Shown: positions 45,230-54,096 of the stretch, piece by piece
Layout: each line of letters starts with the position of its first letter
How positions within the stretch are numbered: the stretch's first letter is position 1
Source: an uncultured Ruminococcus sp.
Lineage (GTDB): Bacteria; Bacillota; Clostridia; Oscillospirales; Ruminococcaceae
DNA length: 64,000 nt
Direction of reading: 5' to 3'
Assembly (NCBI GenBank): GCA_947624255.1
Contig: CANQJO010000001.1
Span: 1-64,000 of the forward strand
Notes under the pieces: generated by a model
What the model saw: only the letters and a program-made list of their open reading frames with translations
What the model was told of the DNA's origin: nothing
The model's database searches: none
Made by a program: the position numbers and the translations under genes

Positions 45230-46162
45230 ATGGGAGAACAATTCTGGTGGTTTTATGATGTGATAGCGGCAGCGGCAGTGGCGGTATGTGCGTTTCTGGC
45301 AGGCAGGAAAGGTCCTGTAAAATCCATGGTAACATTCGTGGGCTGCATCATTGCACTGTTTGTCGGAATATCAGCGGGAAGCGGTATCTCAAAGCCTCTG
45401 TACAGCAATATCATGCGTGACAGCAATGTCACAAAGCTGACGAAAACTATCGAGTCGGAAAAGCTTCCGGAAAAAGTGGCAGAGAAGATCAATTCGATGG
45501 GATATCTCGTCACGGTAGATCAGAAAAAGCTTCAGTCAATATATGAGACAGATCTCAGCAAAAAGCGTGGTTCGACATATGATTCGCTGATATACAGCTA
45601 TATGAACAGCATCAACAGCAAAAAGGTCGATGATGAAGACGCATTCATAGGAAAGCTCCATGAGGCATATGCTGAGATAATAAAAGATTTCGTCAGTGAG
45701 GAGCTGAGCCCCTATGCGGCAGAGATCGCCTACAGAGAGATCCTCAGAGGCTTTGAAAAGGATGACGGAAAATTCAACGAGCTGATACCGCTTCTTATGG
45801 ACATAGAAACAAAGAAACCGGCTGCCGAATACATAGTCGATGAATATACCGAATCGGCATATGTAGAGGTAATAAGGCTCATAACAATGGTAGGACTTAT
45901 GGCAGTCATAATCGTTGTATCACTCCTGCTTTCAAAGACTCTCAGCAGCGGTCAGGACGAATATGTCAGCCCCGGAGCTCACATGATCGGAGGCATTATC
46001 GGTCTGCTTACAGGTGCTGTCATAGTAGTGCTCATAGCCGCAATAGTAAGGCTGTATGCAGTAATGGGCAACAATGAAATGATGTTCTTCAACAACAAGG
46101 CGATCGACAGAACATACGTATTTAAATATGTTTATGATTTTATCACCAATAAGATAAACTGA
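45230..46162 (+). CDS. CvpA-like membrane protein
   Basis: Membrane protein of 310 residues. It opens MGEQFWWFYDVIAAAAVAV, with two N-terminal helices and a third near residue 50 (GCIIALFVGISAGSGI), a hydrophilic middle (about 65-215) with alternating Lys/Glu helices, then two or three further helices (about 222-290). The first two helices and spacing resemble CvpA/colicin V production family proteins. AAAGGTGGA precedes the start at 45230. Probably co-transcribed with the upstream DUF5711-like gene. The precise role is unknown. Confidence 0.7.
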   Translation: MGEQFWWFYDVIAAAAVAVCAFLAGRKGPVKSMVTFVGCIIALFVGISAGSGISKPLYSNIMRDSNVTKLTKTIESEKLPEKVAEKINSMGYLVTVDQKKLQSIYETDLSKKRGSTYDSLIYSYMNSINSKKVDDEDAFIGKLHEAYAEIIKDFVSEELSPYAAEIAYREILRGFEKDDGKFNELIPLLMDIETKKPAAEYIVDEYTESAYVEVIRLITMVGLMAVIIVVSLLLSKTLSSGQDEYVSPGAHMIGGIIGLLTGAVIVVLIAAIVRLYAVMGNNEMMFFNNKAIDRTYVFKYVYDFITNKIN

Positions 46163-46184
46163 CTTAATGGGAGGAAGCTGCCTG

Positions 46185-48551
46185 ATGATAATGTGCAGTA
46201 AATGTGGAAAACGTCCTGCCGTGGTGTTTATAACCTCGGTGAAGGGCAACGAAAAAAAGAATGAGGGACTTTGTCTTTCCTGTGCAAGAAAGAATGATAT
46301 CCCGCAGGTGACGGAGTATATGAACAGACTCGGCATCACTGATGAGGACGCCGACCAGCTCTCCGATCAGATGATGAGTATGCTTGACGGCGATAGCTTT
46401 GAAATGGGAGGTTCGGGCATAATGCCGGATTTTATCTCTCATATGTTCGGTATGGAGGACAAAAACAATGCCGATAAGGAGAATACTGCTCCTGACGGCG
46501 GCGGAGTTTCCGGCGGCGATAAAAAAGCAAAAAACAGCCGTGAGGAAAAGCCCTCAAAAAGCAGCGGAGATGAGCAGCAGAGCGGCGGTTTCTTCAACAA
46601 GAGGAAACGCAAGGATAAGCACAGCTTTCTTGAAAGCTACTGCACGAACATCACCGGAAAAGCCGAGGCAGGTGAGCTGGATAACATCATAGGAAGAGAT
46701 AAGGAGATCTCTCGTGTTATACAGATACTCTCACGCCGTACTAAGAACAATCCTTGTCTCATAGGTGAGCCGGGCGTTGGTAAAACGGCTATTGCAGAGG
46801 GTATCGCACAGCGGATATGTCAGGGAAAAGTTCCCTTCAATATCGCAAATAAAAGGATCTACCTGCTTGATCTGACCTCTCTTGTTGCAGGCACTCAGTT
46901 CAGGGGACAGTTCGAGAGCCGTATAAAGGGACTCGTTGACGAGGTAAAAGAAGAGGGTAATGTCATCCTCTTTATTGACGAGGTGCATAACCTTGTGGGT
47001 ACGGGCGAGGCTGAGGGTTCAATGAATGCGGCAAATATACTCAAACCTGCGCTTTCAAGGGGAGAGGTACAGGTCATCGGAGCGACCACATTCGGAGAAT
47101 ACAGAAAATATATCGAAAAGGACGCTGCTCTTGAAAGGCGATTCCAGCCCGTGACCGTTTCTGAACCGAACATCGAGGATACCGTTCAGGTTCTGCTCGG
47201 AATAAAGCAGCACTATGAGGAATTCCACAAGGTGCATATATCCGATTATCTTGTAAGAGCCTGCGCTGTTCTTTCAGAGAGGTACATCACCGACAGATTT
47301 CTTCCGGATAAGGCGATAGATCTGCTTGACGAGGGCTGCGGCAGAGCAAGCATACGCTCTCCCGAAATATCGCAGCATATGAAGATAAAGGAGCAGATCG
47401 CTGTTCTGAAAGAAATGGAAAAAAATATGACCGAAGCTGCCGAGCCGGACTATGAGGCTATTGCCGAGATCAGGAGCAAGCTCATTCATGCCGGAGAACA
47501 GGAGGAGGCACTCCGCAAAAAGGCAGAGAACGTTCAGGTCACCGAGGACGACATTGTAAATGTTGTCGAGCTGTGGACGGGTATCCCCGCAAGCAAGATC
47601 GCAGAGACAGAATTTCTGAAAATAGCACGCCTTGAGGGATCGCTCAAAAAGAGAGTGCTCGGACAGGATAAAGCAGTAGAGGTGCTTGCAAAGGCTATCA
47701 AGCGCACGAGAGTGCAGCTCACCAAACGCCGCAGACCTGCATCATTCATCTTTGTAGGACCTACGGGTGTCGGAAAGACTGAGCTTGTAAAAGCTCTTGC
47801 GGACGAGATGTTCAGCTCTCCCGAACCTCTTATCAGACTTGATATGACCGAGTACATGGAGAAACATTCCGTTGCAAGAATGATCGGTTCGCCTCCGGGA
47901 TATGTAGGCTATGAGGAGGCAGGTCAGCTTACGGAAAAGGTGCGCCGCAGACCGTACTCTGTGATACTTTTTGACGAGATAGAAAAGGCTCACCCGGACG
48001 TTATGAATATCCTGATGCAGATACTCGATGAAGGCAAGGTCGATGATGCTCAGGGACGTACCGTAAACTTTGAGAATACAATAATCTGCATGACTTCAAA
48101 TGCCGGCTCGATGGATAGATCCACCGGCGTTGGATTCAACCGCACCGAGGACGAGATCTCAAAAGATAAGGCTATGAAAGGCTTGAAAGAATTTCTGCGG
48201 CCGGAATTTATCAGCCGTATTGATGAGATAGTCGTATTCAATAAGCTGACAAAGGAGAATTTCGCTGATATTGCGGCACTCATGCTTGATGAGATGAAAG
48301 AGCCGCTGTCAGAAAAGGAGCTTTCGCTCACATACACACGTGAGGCTTTGGAGCTTATCGCTGATAAGTCCTACGGAAAGCCTTACGGCGCAAGAGATAT
48401 CCGGCGTGTGATACGTCAGGAAATAGAGGACAGCATTGCCGACATAATTATCGAGAAGCTCTCAGAGACGGACGTTATCGAGATAACCGTCAAAGACGGA
48501 GAGCTGTGCGTAGAGGGAAAAAAAAGGAGTGTTTCCGAAGATGATGCTTAA
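46185..48551 (+). CDS. clpE: ClpE-type Hsp100 ATPase with N-terminal zinc finger
   Basis: Unfoldase of 788 residues that feeds ClpP. The N-terminus has four Cys as CX2CX22CX2C (Cys4, 7, 30, 33), the zinc finger that distinguishes ClpE from ClpC; the Clp_N repeats are missing. A hydrophilic linker (about 85-145) leads to AAA+ domain 1 (Walker [10 protein letters not shown], Walker B LFIDEVHN), a coiled middle region (about 400-450) and AAA+ domain 2 ([21 protein letters not shown]). The start at 46185 follows GGGAGGAAG; an ATG at 46167 lies in that site. ClpE is normally CtsR-controlled in Bacillus, but no CtsR heptad repeat is evident just upstream. The 3' end overlaps the next gene by 11 bases. 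Confidence 0.93.
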   Translation: MIMCSKCGKRPAVVFITSVKGNEKKNEGLCLSCARKNDIPQVTEYMNRLGITDEDADQLSDQMMSMLDGDSFEMGGSGIMPDFISHMFGMEDKNNADKENTAPDGGGVSGGDKKAKNSREEKPSKSSGDEQQSGGFFNKRKRKDKHSFLESYCTNITGKAEAGELDNIIGRDKEISRVIQILSRRTKNNPCLIGEPGVGKTAIAEGIAQRICQGKVPFNIANKRIYLLDLTSLVAGTQFRGQFESRIKGLVDEVKEEGNVILFIDEVHNLVGTGEAEGSMNAANILKPALSRGEVQVIGATTFGEYRKYIEKDAALERRFQPVTVSEPNIEDTVQVLLGIKQHYEEFHKVHISDYLVRACAVLSERYITDRFLPDKAIDLLDEGCGRASIRSPEISQHMKIKEQIAVLKEMEKNMTEAAEPDYEAIAEIRSKLIHAGEQEEALRKKAENVQVTEDDIVNVVELWTGIPASKIAETEFLKIARLEGSLKKRVLGQDKAVEVLAKAIKRTRVQLTKRRRPASFIFVGPTGVGKTELVKALADEMFSSPEPLIRLDMTEYMEKHSVARMIGSPPGYVGYEEAGQLTEKVRRRPYSVILFDEIEKAHPDVMNILMQILDEGKVDDAQGRTVNFENTIICMTSNAGSMDRSTGVGFNRTEDEISKDKAMKGLKEFLRPEFISRIDEIVVFNKLTKENFADIAALMLDEMKEPLSEKELSLTYTREALELIADKSYGKPYGARDIRRVIRQEIEDSIADIIIEKLSETDVIEITVKDGELCVEGKKRSVSEDDA

Positions 48552-49206
48552 AACCACCGCTCTTGCGGCAGCGGCAGTCATGCTGCTGACTGCTGTGGGC
48601 TGCGGTTCAAAGGGAGGGGGAAGCTCCTCCGAACCGACAACAAAGGGATATATCACTGCGAAGACGTATGATATTGATGATAACTACGGCAGTGTGCCCG
48701 ATCCTGCTGACGGTCCGCTGCTCACCATAAGCAATACCACCGCAAAGCCGGGAGGTATTGCACAGGTAACGATCTCGGTATCGAATGCGGAAAGAAAATG
48801 GACAATGTGCGGACTTCACGTTTCATTTCCGAATGTGCTTGACTGCGTGCTTGCAGACGAGGCGAGCCGTTCGCTTCAGTTTGATCCCGGCGATGCACTG
48901 ACTGCCGCAACGGGAATGGTCGGCAAGGAGTGGCAGGAAGCTCTGCCGAAAGATCTCGTGGACAATAAACGAGGGGCACTTTTCTTCACGGCGATGTTCA
49001 GCGGCAACAACGGACTTGACGGCGATATTGCTACGTTTTATTTTGTTGTGCCGAAAGATGCCGTACCGGGAACAGTGTACGATCTCAACTATTTCTATTT
49101 CAGCTCTGATGCCGTAAGCGATACATTCTCAAATGCGGAGCAGGATAGATCATTCGAGAAGTATGCGTTCACTCACTGGCAGGGGGGAACTATCACGGTA
49201 GAATGA
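48541..49206 (+). CDS. Lipoprotein with a cohesin-like beta-sandwich domain
   Basis: Predicted lipoprotein of 221 residues: signal [21 protein letters not shown] with lipidated Cys21, a Ser/Gly spacer, then one domain (about 60-215). Its pattern, LLTISNTTAKPGGIAQVTISVS then GLHVSFPNVLDCV, a Phe-rich FFTAMFSGNNGLDGDIATFYF and VPKDAVPGTVYDL, follows the strand order of cohesin domains (opening PGG/PGD, amphipathic valine strands, a late 'f.v...a..G' strand pair). A cohesin here would hold dockerin-bearing enzymes at the membrane. This is inferred from shape, not from diagnostic residues; other immunoglobulin-like folds are possible. The ATG at 48541 follows AAAAAGGAG and overlaps the clpE end. 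Confidence 0.65.
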   Translation: MMLKTTALAAAAVMLLTAVGCGSKGGGSSSEPTTKGYITAKTYDIDDNYGSVPDPADGPLLTISNTTAKPGGIAQVTISVSNAERKWTMCGLHVSFPNVLDCVLADEASRSLQFDPGDALTAATGMVGKEWQEALPKDLVDNKRGALFFTAMFSGNNGLDGDIATFYFVVPKDAVPGTVYDLNYFYFSSDAVSDTFSNAEQDRSFEKYAFTHWQGGTITVE

Positions 49207-49208
49207 CC

Positions 49209-49249
49209 GGCAGCACCGCACACGCCTGACAGCTTTGTACGGTACTGCC
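49209..49249. repeat. Hairpin repeat family 2, copy 2 (convergent gene ends)
   Basis: GGCAGCACCG and CGGTACTGCC pair around a loop containing CTGACAGCTTTGTA. It shares GCTTTGTACGGTACTGCC with copy 1 at 27546-27590 and, like it, lies between two convergent genes (lipoprotein and glutaredoxin-like). Confidence 0.7.
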
Positions 49250-49259
49250 TCAGAAGCGG

Positions 49260-49493
49260 TCAATACATCTGACTGTGGAGCGCTCTGTCAACGGCTGCGG
49301 TATCGTAGCCTACGACAGTTTCGCTGCCGATCACTGTAACGGGGAAGGTACGCTTGCCTGTAAGCTCAAAGGCTTTCCGGGCGTTTTCCTTATTGGTGAT
49401 GTCAAGCGAGCGGAAACCTATATCCCGTGAATTCAGATACTGCTTCATGCGTCTGCACCAGATGCAGTTATCTGATGAATAAATTTCTATCAT
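49260..49493 (-). CDS. Glutaredoxin-like thiol redox protein
   Basis: Thioredoxin-fold protein of 77 residues. The active site is CIWC (about residues 10-13) after a strand (MIEIYSSDN), followed by TFPVTVIGSETVVGYD, with the cis-Pro of the fold. This is the size and layout of NrdH/YruB-type glutaredoxins. The start at 49493 follows AAAGGT; the frame upstream is that site. Possible electron carrier for reductases; partner unknown. Confidence 0.9.
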   Translation of the reverse strand: MIEIYSSDNCIWCRRMKQYLNSRDIGFRSLDITNKENARKAFELTGKRTFPVTVIGSETVVGYDTAAVDRALHSQMY

Positions 49494-49651
49494 AATAATT
49501 TTACCTTTCAAATATCTGATCGTTCCACAGCAGGCATTATGTCTGCTGTATAAATATTATCTGTTCCGGAGAGAATTTGATTCCCGGAATAAATTGACGT
49601 ATAAGGACGCCTCCGTCTATGGAGCCGTCTATGACCGAGGAGTGATCATAA

Positions 49652-51382
49652 TTGTACAAAACTATTTTTTCTCATGTGGGAAAGTATAAAAAGCAGGCAT
49701 TCATGTCACCTGTTGCGATCATCGGCGAGGTGGCAATGGAGGTCGCTATACCGACCGTTACCGCCGGTATAATTGATACCGGAATAAGAAACGGAGATAT
49801 CGGATATGTGGCAAAAATGGGCGTTTTGATGGTCGCAATGGCTCTGTTTGCCCTGTTTTGCGGAGCTGCCGCAGCAAGATTCAGTGCTGTTGCCGCAATG
49901 GGATTTGCCAAAAATCTCAGGAGTGCGCTTTTCCGCAGAGTGCAGGATTTCTCATTCTCCAACGTTGATAAATTTTCAACGGCATCACTTACCACACGTC
50001 TTACCACAGATGTGACGAATATCCAGAATGCGTTTATGATGCTCATACGAGGAGCGATACGTTCGCCGATAATGCTGACCATGGCAACTATTATGGCAGT
50101 CAGAATGAATGCAAGGCTGTCTCTTGTATTTGTGGCAGTGATACCGGTACTCGGAATTGCCCTGTTTTCCATTATATCAAAGGCACACCCCCGATTTGAG
50201 AATATGCTTCACCGGTATGACGATATGAACGCACGAGTTCAGGAGAATCTCATAGGCATCAGAGTTGTCAAGGCTTTTGCAAGAGAGGACTATGAGAAAA
50301 AACGCTTTACCGAGAATACCGATAATGTCAGAAAAGCTCAGTTTTTTGCCGAAAAGCTCATAATTCTCAATATGCCTGTAATGCAGTTCTGTATGTACGG
50401 CAGTATCATAGCGATACTCTGGTTCGGCGGTCATATGGCTGTCAACGGAAGCCTCATGGTAGGAGTTATTTCGAGTTTCATCATCTACGTTGCTCAGATA
50501 CTCATGTCGCTGATGATGCTGTCGATGCTCTTCATCATGTTCGTTGTGTCAAGAGCATCACTGCACAGAGTGTATGAGGTGCTCTCGGAAGAGCCTTCAA
50601 TAAAAGATGCGGAAGACAGCGGCAGCATCTCAGCGGCGGACGGCTCTGTGAGCTTTCGTGACGTGAGCTTCAGCTATTTCGGAGATATGAAAAATCTTGC
50701 CCTTGATCACATCTCGCTTGATATAAGATCGGGTGAGACTATAGGCATCATCGGCAGTACGGGTTCTTCAAAAAGTACGCTTGTGCAGCTTATTCCTCGC
50801 CTTTACGATGTCACTGAGGGAGCGGTCATAGTGGGAGGGCATGACGTAAGGGAATACCCTCTTGAAACGCTTCGCAGTCAGGTTGCAATGGTTCTGCAAA
50901 AGAACGTCCTGTTTTCGGGCACTATCAAGGATAATCTCAGGTGGGGAAACGAAAATGCTACAGATGAGGAGATACGTGAAGCGTGTGAGGCTGCCTGCGC
51001 TCACGAATTTGTAAGCTCGTTCCCCGATGGATACGATACATATTTAGGTCAGGGAGGAGTCAATGTCTCAGGCGGACAGAAACAGCGTCTTTGCATTGCA
51101 AGAGCACTTCTGAAAAAGCCGAGGATAATCATTCTTGATGACTCCACCAGTGCCGTTGATACGGCGACTGACAGCAGCATACGCCGTGCATTCAGGGAGA
51201 AACTCTCGGAAACGACAACGATCATCATAGCGCAGAGGATATCTTCCGTTCAGGACGCAGACAGGATAATCGTTATGGACGACGGAAAAATAGTTGATAT
51301 CGGCACTCATGATGAGCTTCTCAGGACAAGCGGGATCTACCGTGAGGTATATGAATCCCAGCAGAAAGGAGCTGATGAATAA
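49652..51382 (+). CDS. ABC exporter half-transporter with a degenerate ATP site
   Basis: Type IV (MsbA-like) exporter subunit of 576 residues, six helices in about 1-310 then an ATPase domain. Its Walker A reads GSTGSSKST (Ser in place of the last Gly), the signature is VSGGQ, and Walker B is IIILDDSTSA with Asp where catalytic Glu normally sits. These changes are those of the non-catalytic half of heterodimeric exporters (TM287/288, BmrC/D type). TTG start at 49652 with GAGGAG before it. It overlaps the next gene by one base (TAATG), its expected partner. Substrate unknown (drugs, peptides or lipids). Confidence 0.93.
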   Translation: MYKTIFSHVGKYKKQAFMSPVAIIGEVAMEVAIPTVTAGIIDTGIRNGDIGYVAKMGVLMVAMALFALFCGAAAARFSAVAAMGFAKNLRSALFRRVQDFSFSNVDKFSTASLTTRLTTDVTNIQNAFMMLIRGAIRSPIMLTMATIMAVRMNARLSLVFVAVIPVLGIALFSIISKAHPRFENMLHRYDDMNARVQENLIGIRVVKAFAREDYEKKRFTENTDNVRKAQFFAEKLIILNMPVMQFCMYGSIIAILWFGGHMAVNGSLMVGVISSFIIYVAQILMSLMMLSMLFIMFVVSRASLHRVYEVLSEEPSIKDAEDSGSISAADGSVSFRDVSFSYFGDMKNLALDHISLDIRSGETIGIIGSTGSSKSTLVQLIPRLYDVTEGAVIVGGHDVREYPLETLRSQVAMVLQKNVLFSGTIKDNLRWGNENATDEEIREACEAACAHEFVSSFPDGYDTYLGQGGVNVSGGQKQRLCIARALLKKPRIIILDDSTSAVDTATDSSIRRAFREKLSETTTIIIAQRISSVQDADRIIVMDDGKIVDIGTHDELLRTSGIYREVYESQQKGADE

Positions 51383-53271
51383 TGCCACCGAGAAATCAAC
51401 GTCCGTCCGCAAAGCCGGAAAACGTATTTGCCACGCTTCGCAGAATTTTCAGCTATATGTACGGATTCCGCCCTCAGATGATACTTGCGGTCGTATGTAT
51501 AATCCTCAGTGCGGCAGCAGCTCCGGTGGGAGATATGCTGCTTGCGCCGCTTATAAACAATCTTGAAGATGCCGTTAAGAACGATCATTGGGTATTTTCA
51601 AGATTTATAACGATCCTTGCCACTATGGGCGGAGTTTATATCATGGGAGTGTGTGCATCGCTTATATATCAGCGAATGATGCTGAAGATCTCCACTACCA
51701 CGCTGATGCGCATCAGGAATGATCTTTTCAGCAAAATGGAAATGCTCCCCATAAAGTATTTTGACAAGCATACTCACGGCGAGCTGATGAGCCTTTATAC
51801 AAACGATACCGATGCAGTCCGTGAAATGCTCAGCAACAGCGTTGCACAGTTCATCTCATCGGCAATTACGATAGTCTCGGTATTTTCGTTCATGCTGTAC
51901 TATAGTTGGCAGCTCACAATATTGGTCGTGGTGCTGCTGTTCCTCATGATAAAAATAATAGGATTTATCGGCTCACGCAGCGGACGGGGCTTTATCGCAC
52001 AGCAAAAAGCTCTTGGAACGGTGAACGGCTACATCGAGGAGATGATCGAGGGACAGAAAGTCGTCAAGGTCTTCTGCCACGAGGAAAAGGCTGATGAGGA
52101 GTTCGACCGCCTCAATGAGGAGCTTTGCACTGCCGCTACAAAAGCGAACACATTTGCAAACATACTTATGCCTGTAATGGGAAACCTCTCCTATGCGCAC
52201 TATGCTGCCACGGCAATAGCCGGCGGAATAATGGTCGTCAAAGGGATAGGCAGTATGAACGTCGGCAAGGTCGTTTCGTATCTGAAATTCACACGCTCAT
52301 TCTCACAGCCGATAACGCAGGTATCACAGCAGCTTAATTCAGTGCTGACGGCACTTGCGGGTGCGGAGAGGATATTCCGTGTGATAGACGAGCCGCAGGA
52401 AGAAGACGACGGATATGTGACACTGGTGAACGCAAACATTGACGAAAACGGAAATATCACCGAATCGGAAAATCGTACCGGCAGATGGGCATGGAGACAT
52501 CCTCATAAGGCTGACGGGACTGTCACCTACACCGAAGTCAGGGGCAGCGTTGAGCTTGACGATGTTTATTTCGGGTACGAGCCGGAGAAAACCGTTCTCA
52601 ACGGCATAAGCCTTTATGCAAAAGCAGGACAGAAGATCGCCTTTGTAGGCTCTACCGGAGCGGGAAAAACCACTATCACCAATCTTATCAACCGTTTCTA
52701 CGATGTTCCGGACGGCAAGATACGATATGACGGCATCAATATCAACAAGATCAGAAAAGCAGATCTGCGGCGCTCACAGTCGATAGTGCTGCAGGATACG
52801 CACCTCTTCACAGGTACAGTCATGGAGAATATCCGATACGGCAAACTTGATGCCACCGATGAGGAGGTCATTGCGGCGGCAAAACTTGCTAACGCTCACG
52901 GATTCATTACTCATCTGGAGAACGGATATCAGACAATGCTCACCGCTGACGGAGCTAATTTAAGTCAGGGACAGCGTCAGCTCCTTGCCATTGCGAGAGC
53001 TGCGGTAGCTGATCCGCCGGTGCTCATACTTGACGAGGCTACCAGCTCAATTGACACCCGTACAGAGGCTCTCATAGAAAAGGGCATGGACAGACTGATG
53101 GAGGGCAGAACAGTATTTGTCATTGCTCACAGGCTTTCAACAGTGCGAAACTCTCATGCCATAATGGTGCTTGAAAAGGGAAAGATAATTGAGCGTGGCA
53201 GTCATAAAGAGCTTATTGCTCAACGTGGTAAATACTTCCGGCTTTATACCGGAATGTTTGAACTGAGCTGA
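51382..53271 (+). CDS. ABC exporter half-transporter, catalytic partner
   Basis: Second exporter subunit, 629 residues: six helices, then an ATPase domain with canonical Walker A GSTGAGKTT, signature LSQGQ (Gln in place of the first Gly, common in the catalytic partner) and Walker B LILDEATSSID with the catalytic Glu. An insert of about 55 residues before the ATPase domain is rich in charged residues (ENGNITESENRTGRWAWRHP), seen in this branch. Together with the upstream gene it forms a heterodimer with one working and one degenerate site. Confidence 0.94.
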   Translation: MPPRNQRPSAKPENVFATLRRIFSYMYGFRPQMILAVVCIILSAAAAPVGDMLLAPLINNLEDAVKNDHWVFSRFITILATMGGVYIMGVCASLIYQRMMLKISTTTLMRIRNDLFSKMEMLPIKYFDKHTHGELMSLYTNDTDAVREMLSNSVAQFISSAITIVSVFSFMLYYSWQLTILVVVLLFLMIKIIGFIGSRSGRGFIAQQKALGTVNGYIEEMIEGQKVVKVFCHEEKADEEFDRLNEELCTAATKANTFANILMPVMGNLSYAHYAATAIAGGIMVVKGIGSMNVGKVVSYLKFTRSFSQPITQVSQQLNSVLTALAGAERIFRVIDEPQEEDDGYVTLVNANIDENGNITESENRTGRWAWRHPHKADGTVTYTEVRGSVELDDVYFGYEPEKTVLNGISLYAKAGQKIAFVGSTGAGKTTITNLINRFYDVPDGKIRYDGININKIRKADLRRSQSIVLQDTHLFTGTVMENIRYGKLDATDEEVIAAAKLANAHGFITHLENGYQTMLTADGANLSQGQRQLLAIARAAVADPPVLILDEATSSIDTRTEALIEKGMDRLMEGRTVFVIAHRLSTVRNSHAIMVLEKGKIIERGSHKELIAQRGKYFRLYTGMFELS

Positions 53272-53317
53272 GTGCCGATCACATTATTAGATTTTTTTGA
53301 AGCTGAGAGGGATTCTT

Positions 53318-54064
53318 ATGGAAAAAAGAAAAATAGCAGCCGCATTTATAACAGCCGCTGCAATATTATGCTCGGGAGCTGCCTCCTGTGAGCATAAGCA
53401 TAAAATAATAGATAAAGCTCCGGACGCAAGTCAGACTACAAAAGTCCCGCATACCGCACCTGTTCACGATCCGTCTCTCGGTATTGAGGAGTCAGTTGCT
53501 GCCGCTTCGGGAGATGCTTATCTTGCAATAAATGACGGTAAGTATTGGATACAGTATTTCGGAGACAATACCGATCCCGAGCATACTATGCTGAGTTATA
53601 ATGCCGGAGTTGTTCCGATCACGGGAGACGGCGAATATACCGTCAGTGTCACCGCCGATACGAGAGGTTTCCGCTACGATACCACGAGCGATCCCGATGA
53701 TGCGGGAGTAACACCGTCAGGAATACAGTTTCTTGCGGTCATGATAAAGGACGGTGAGACGCTTTTCCCGGGAGCTGTCATAGATGTCAGCTCTGTAAAG
53801 GTGGACGGCAAAAGCGTTACGCTTATTTCAAAGCCGTACACCACCTCTGACGATGGCAAGGAGATGCGTGCGAATATTTTCAATCAGTGGGTAGGCGATA
53901 AGCCCTCAAAGAACGCAAGGTCGGTAGATGGTGCGCTGTTTGACGAGAATGGTGAGCCTACAGAGGCGTGTGCGAAATACTCTCCCATAACGGTGAATAC
54001 CGATGACTTCAAGACGTGGAAAAACGTGGAGATAACGTTCACTGTCACAGGCACCGGGAAATAA
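53318..54064 (+). CDS. Secreted lipoprotein with a carbohydrate-binding-like beta domain
   Basis: Exported protein of 248 residues. Signal MEKRKIAAAFITAAAILCSGAASC; Cys24 could be lipidated but the lipobox (AASC) is weak. The mature part (about 65-248) has AYLAINDGKYWIQYFGDN, PITGDGEYTVSVTADTRGF and IQFLAVMIKDGETLFPGAVI, a plan I associate with secreted, probably carbohydrate-binding beta-sandwich proteins of Ruminococcus. The start at 53318 follows GAGAGGGA. It is 46 bases after the ABC genes and could be transcribed with them. The binding role is inferred. Confidence 0.75.
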   Translation: MEKRKIAAAFITAAAILCSGAASCEHKHKIIDKAPDASQTTKVPHTAPVHDPSLGIEESVAAASGDAYLAINDGKYWIQYFGDNTDPEHTMLSYNAGVVPITGDGEYTVSVTADTRGFRYDTTSDPDDAGVTPSGIQFLAVMIKDGETLFPGAVIDVSSVKVDGKSVTLISKPYTTSDDGKEMRANIFNQWVGDKPSKNARSVDGALFDENGEPTEACAKYSPITVNTDDFKTWKNVEITFTVTGTGK

Positions 54065-54067
54065 GCA

Positions 54068-54094
54068 AAGGACGGCGAAAAGCCGTCCTTTTTG
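54068..54094. terminator. Terminator between the lipoprotein gene and carB
   Basis: AAGGACGGC, a 5-base loop and GCCGTCCTT followed by TTTTG on the plus strand, 4 bases after the lipoprotein stop. The A run on the left is short, so termination of carB from the other side is weaker but possible. Confidence 0.9.
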
Positions 54095-54096
54095 TA

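Noticed and set aside
50758-50784. Walker A Gly-to-Ser change as a loss-of-function mutation
   Set aside because: The GSTGSSKS form, as I recall, is widespread in the non-catalytic half of heterodimeric exporters in Firmicutes, so it is a family trait.
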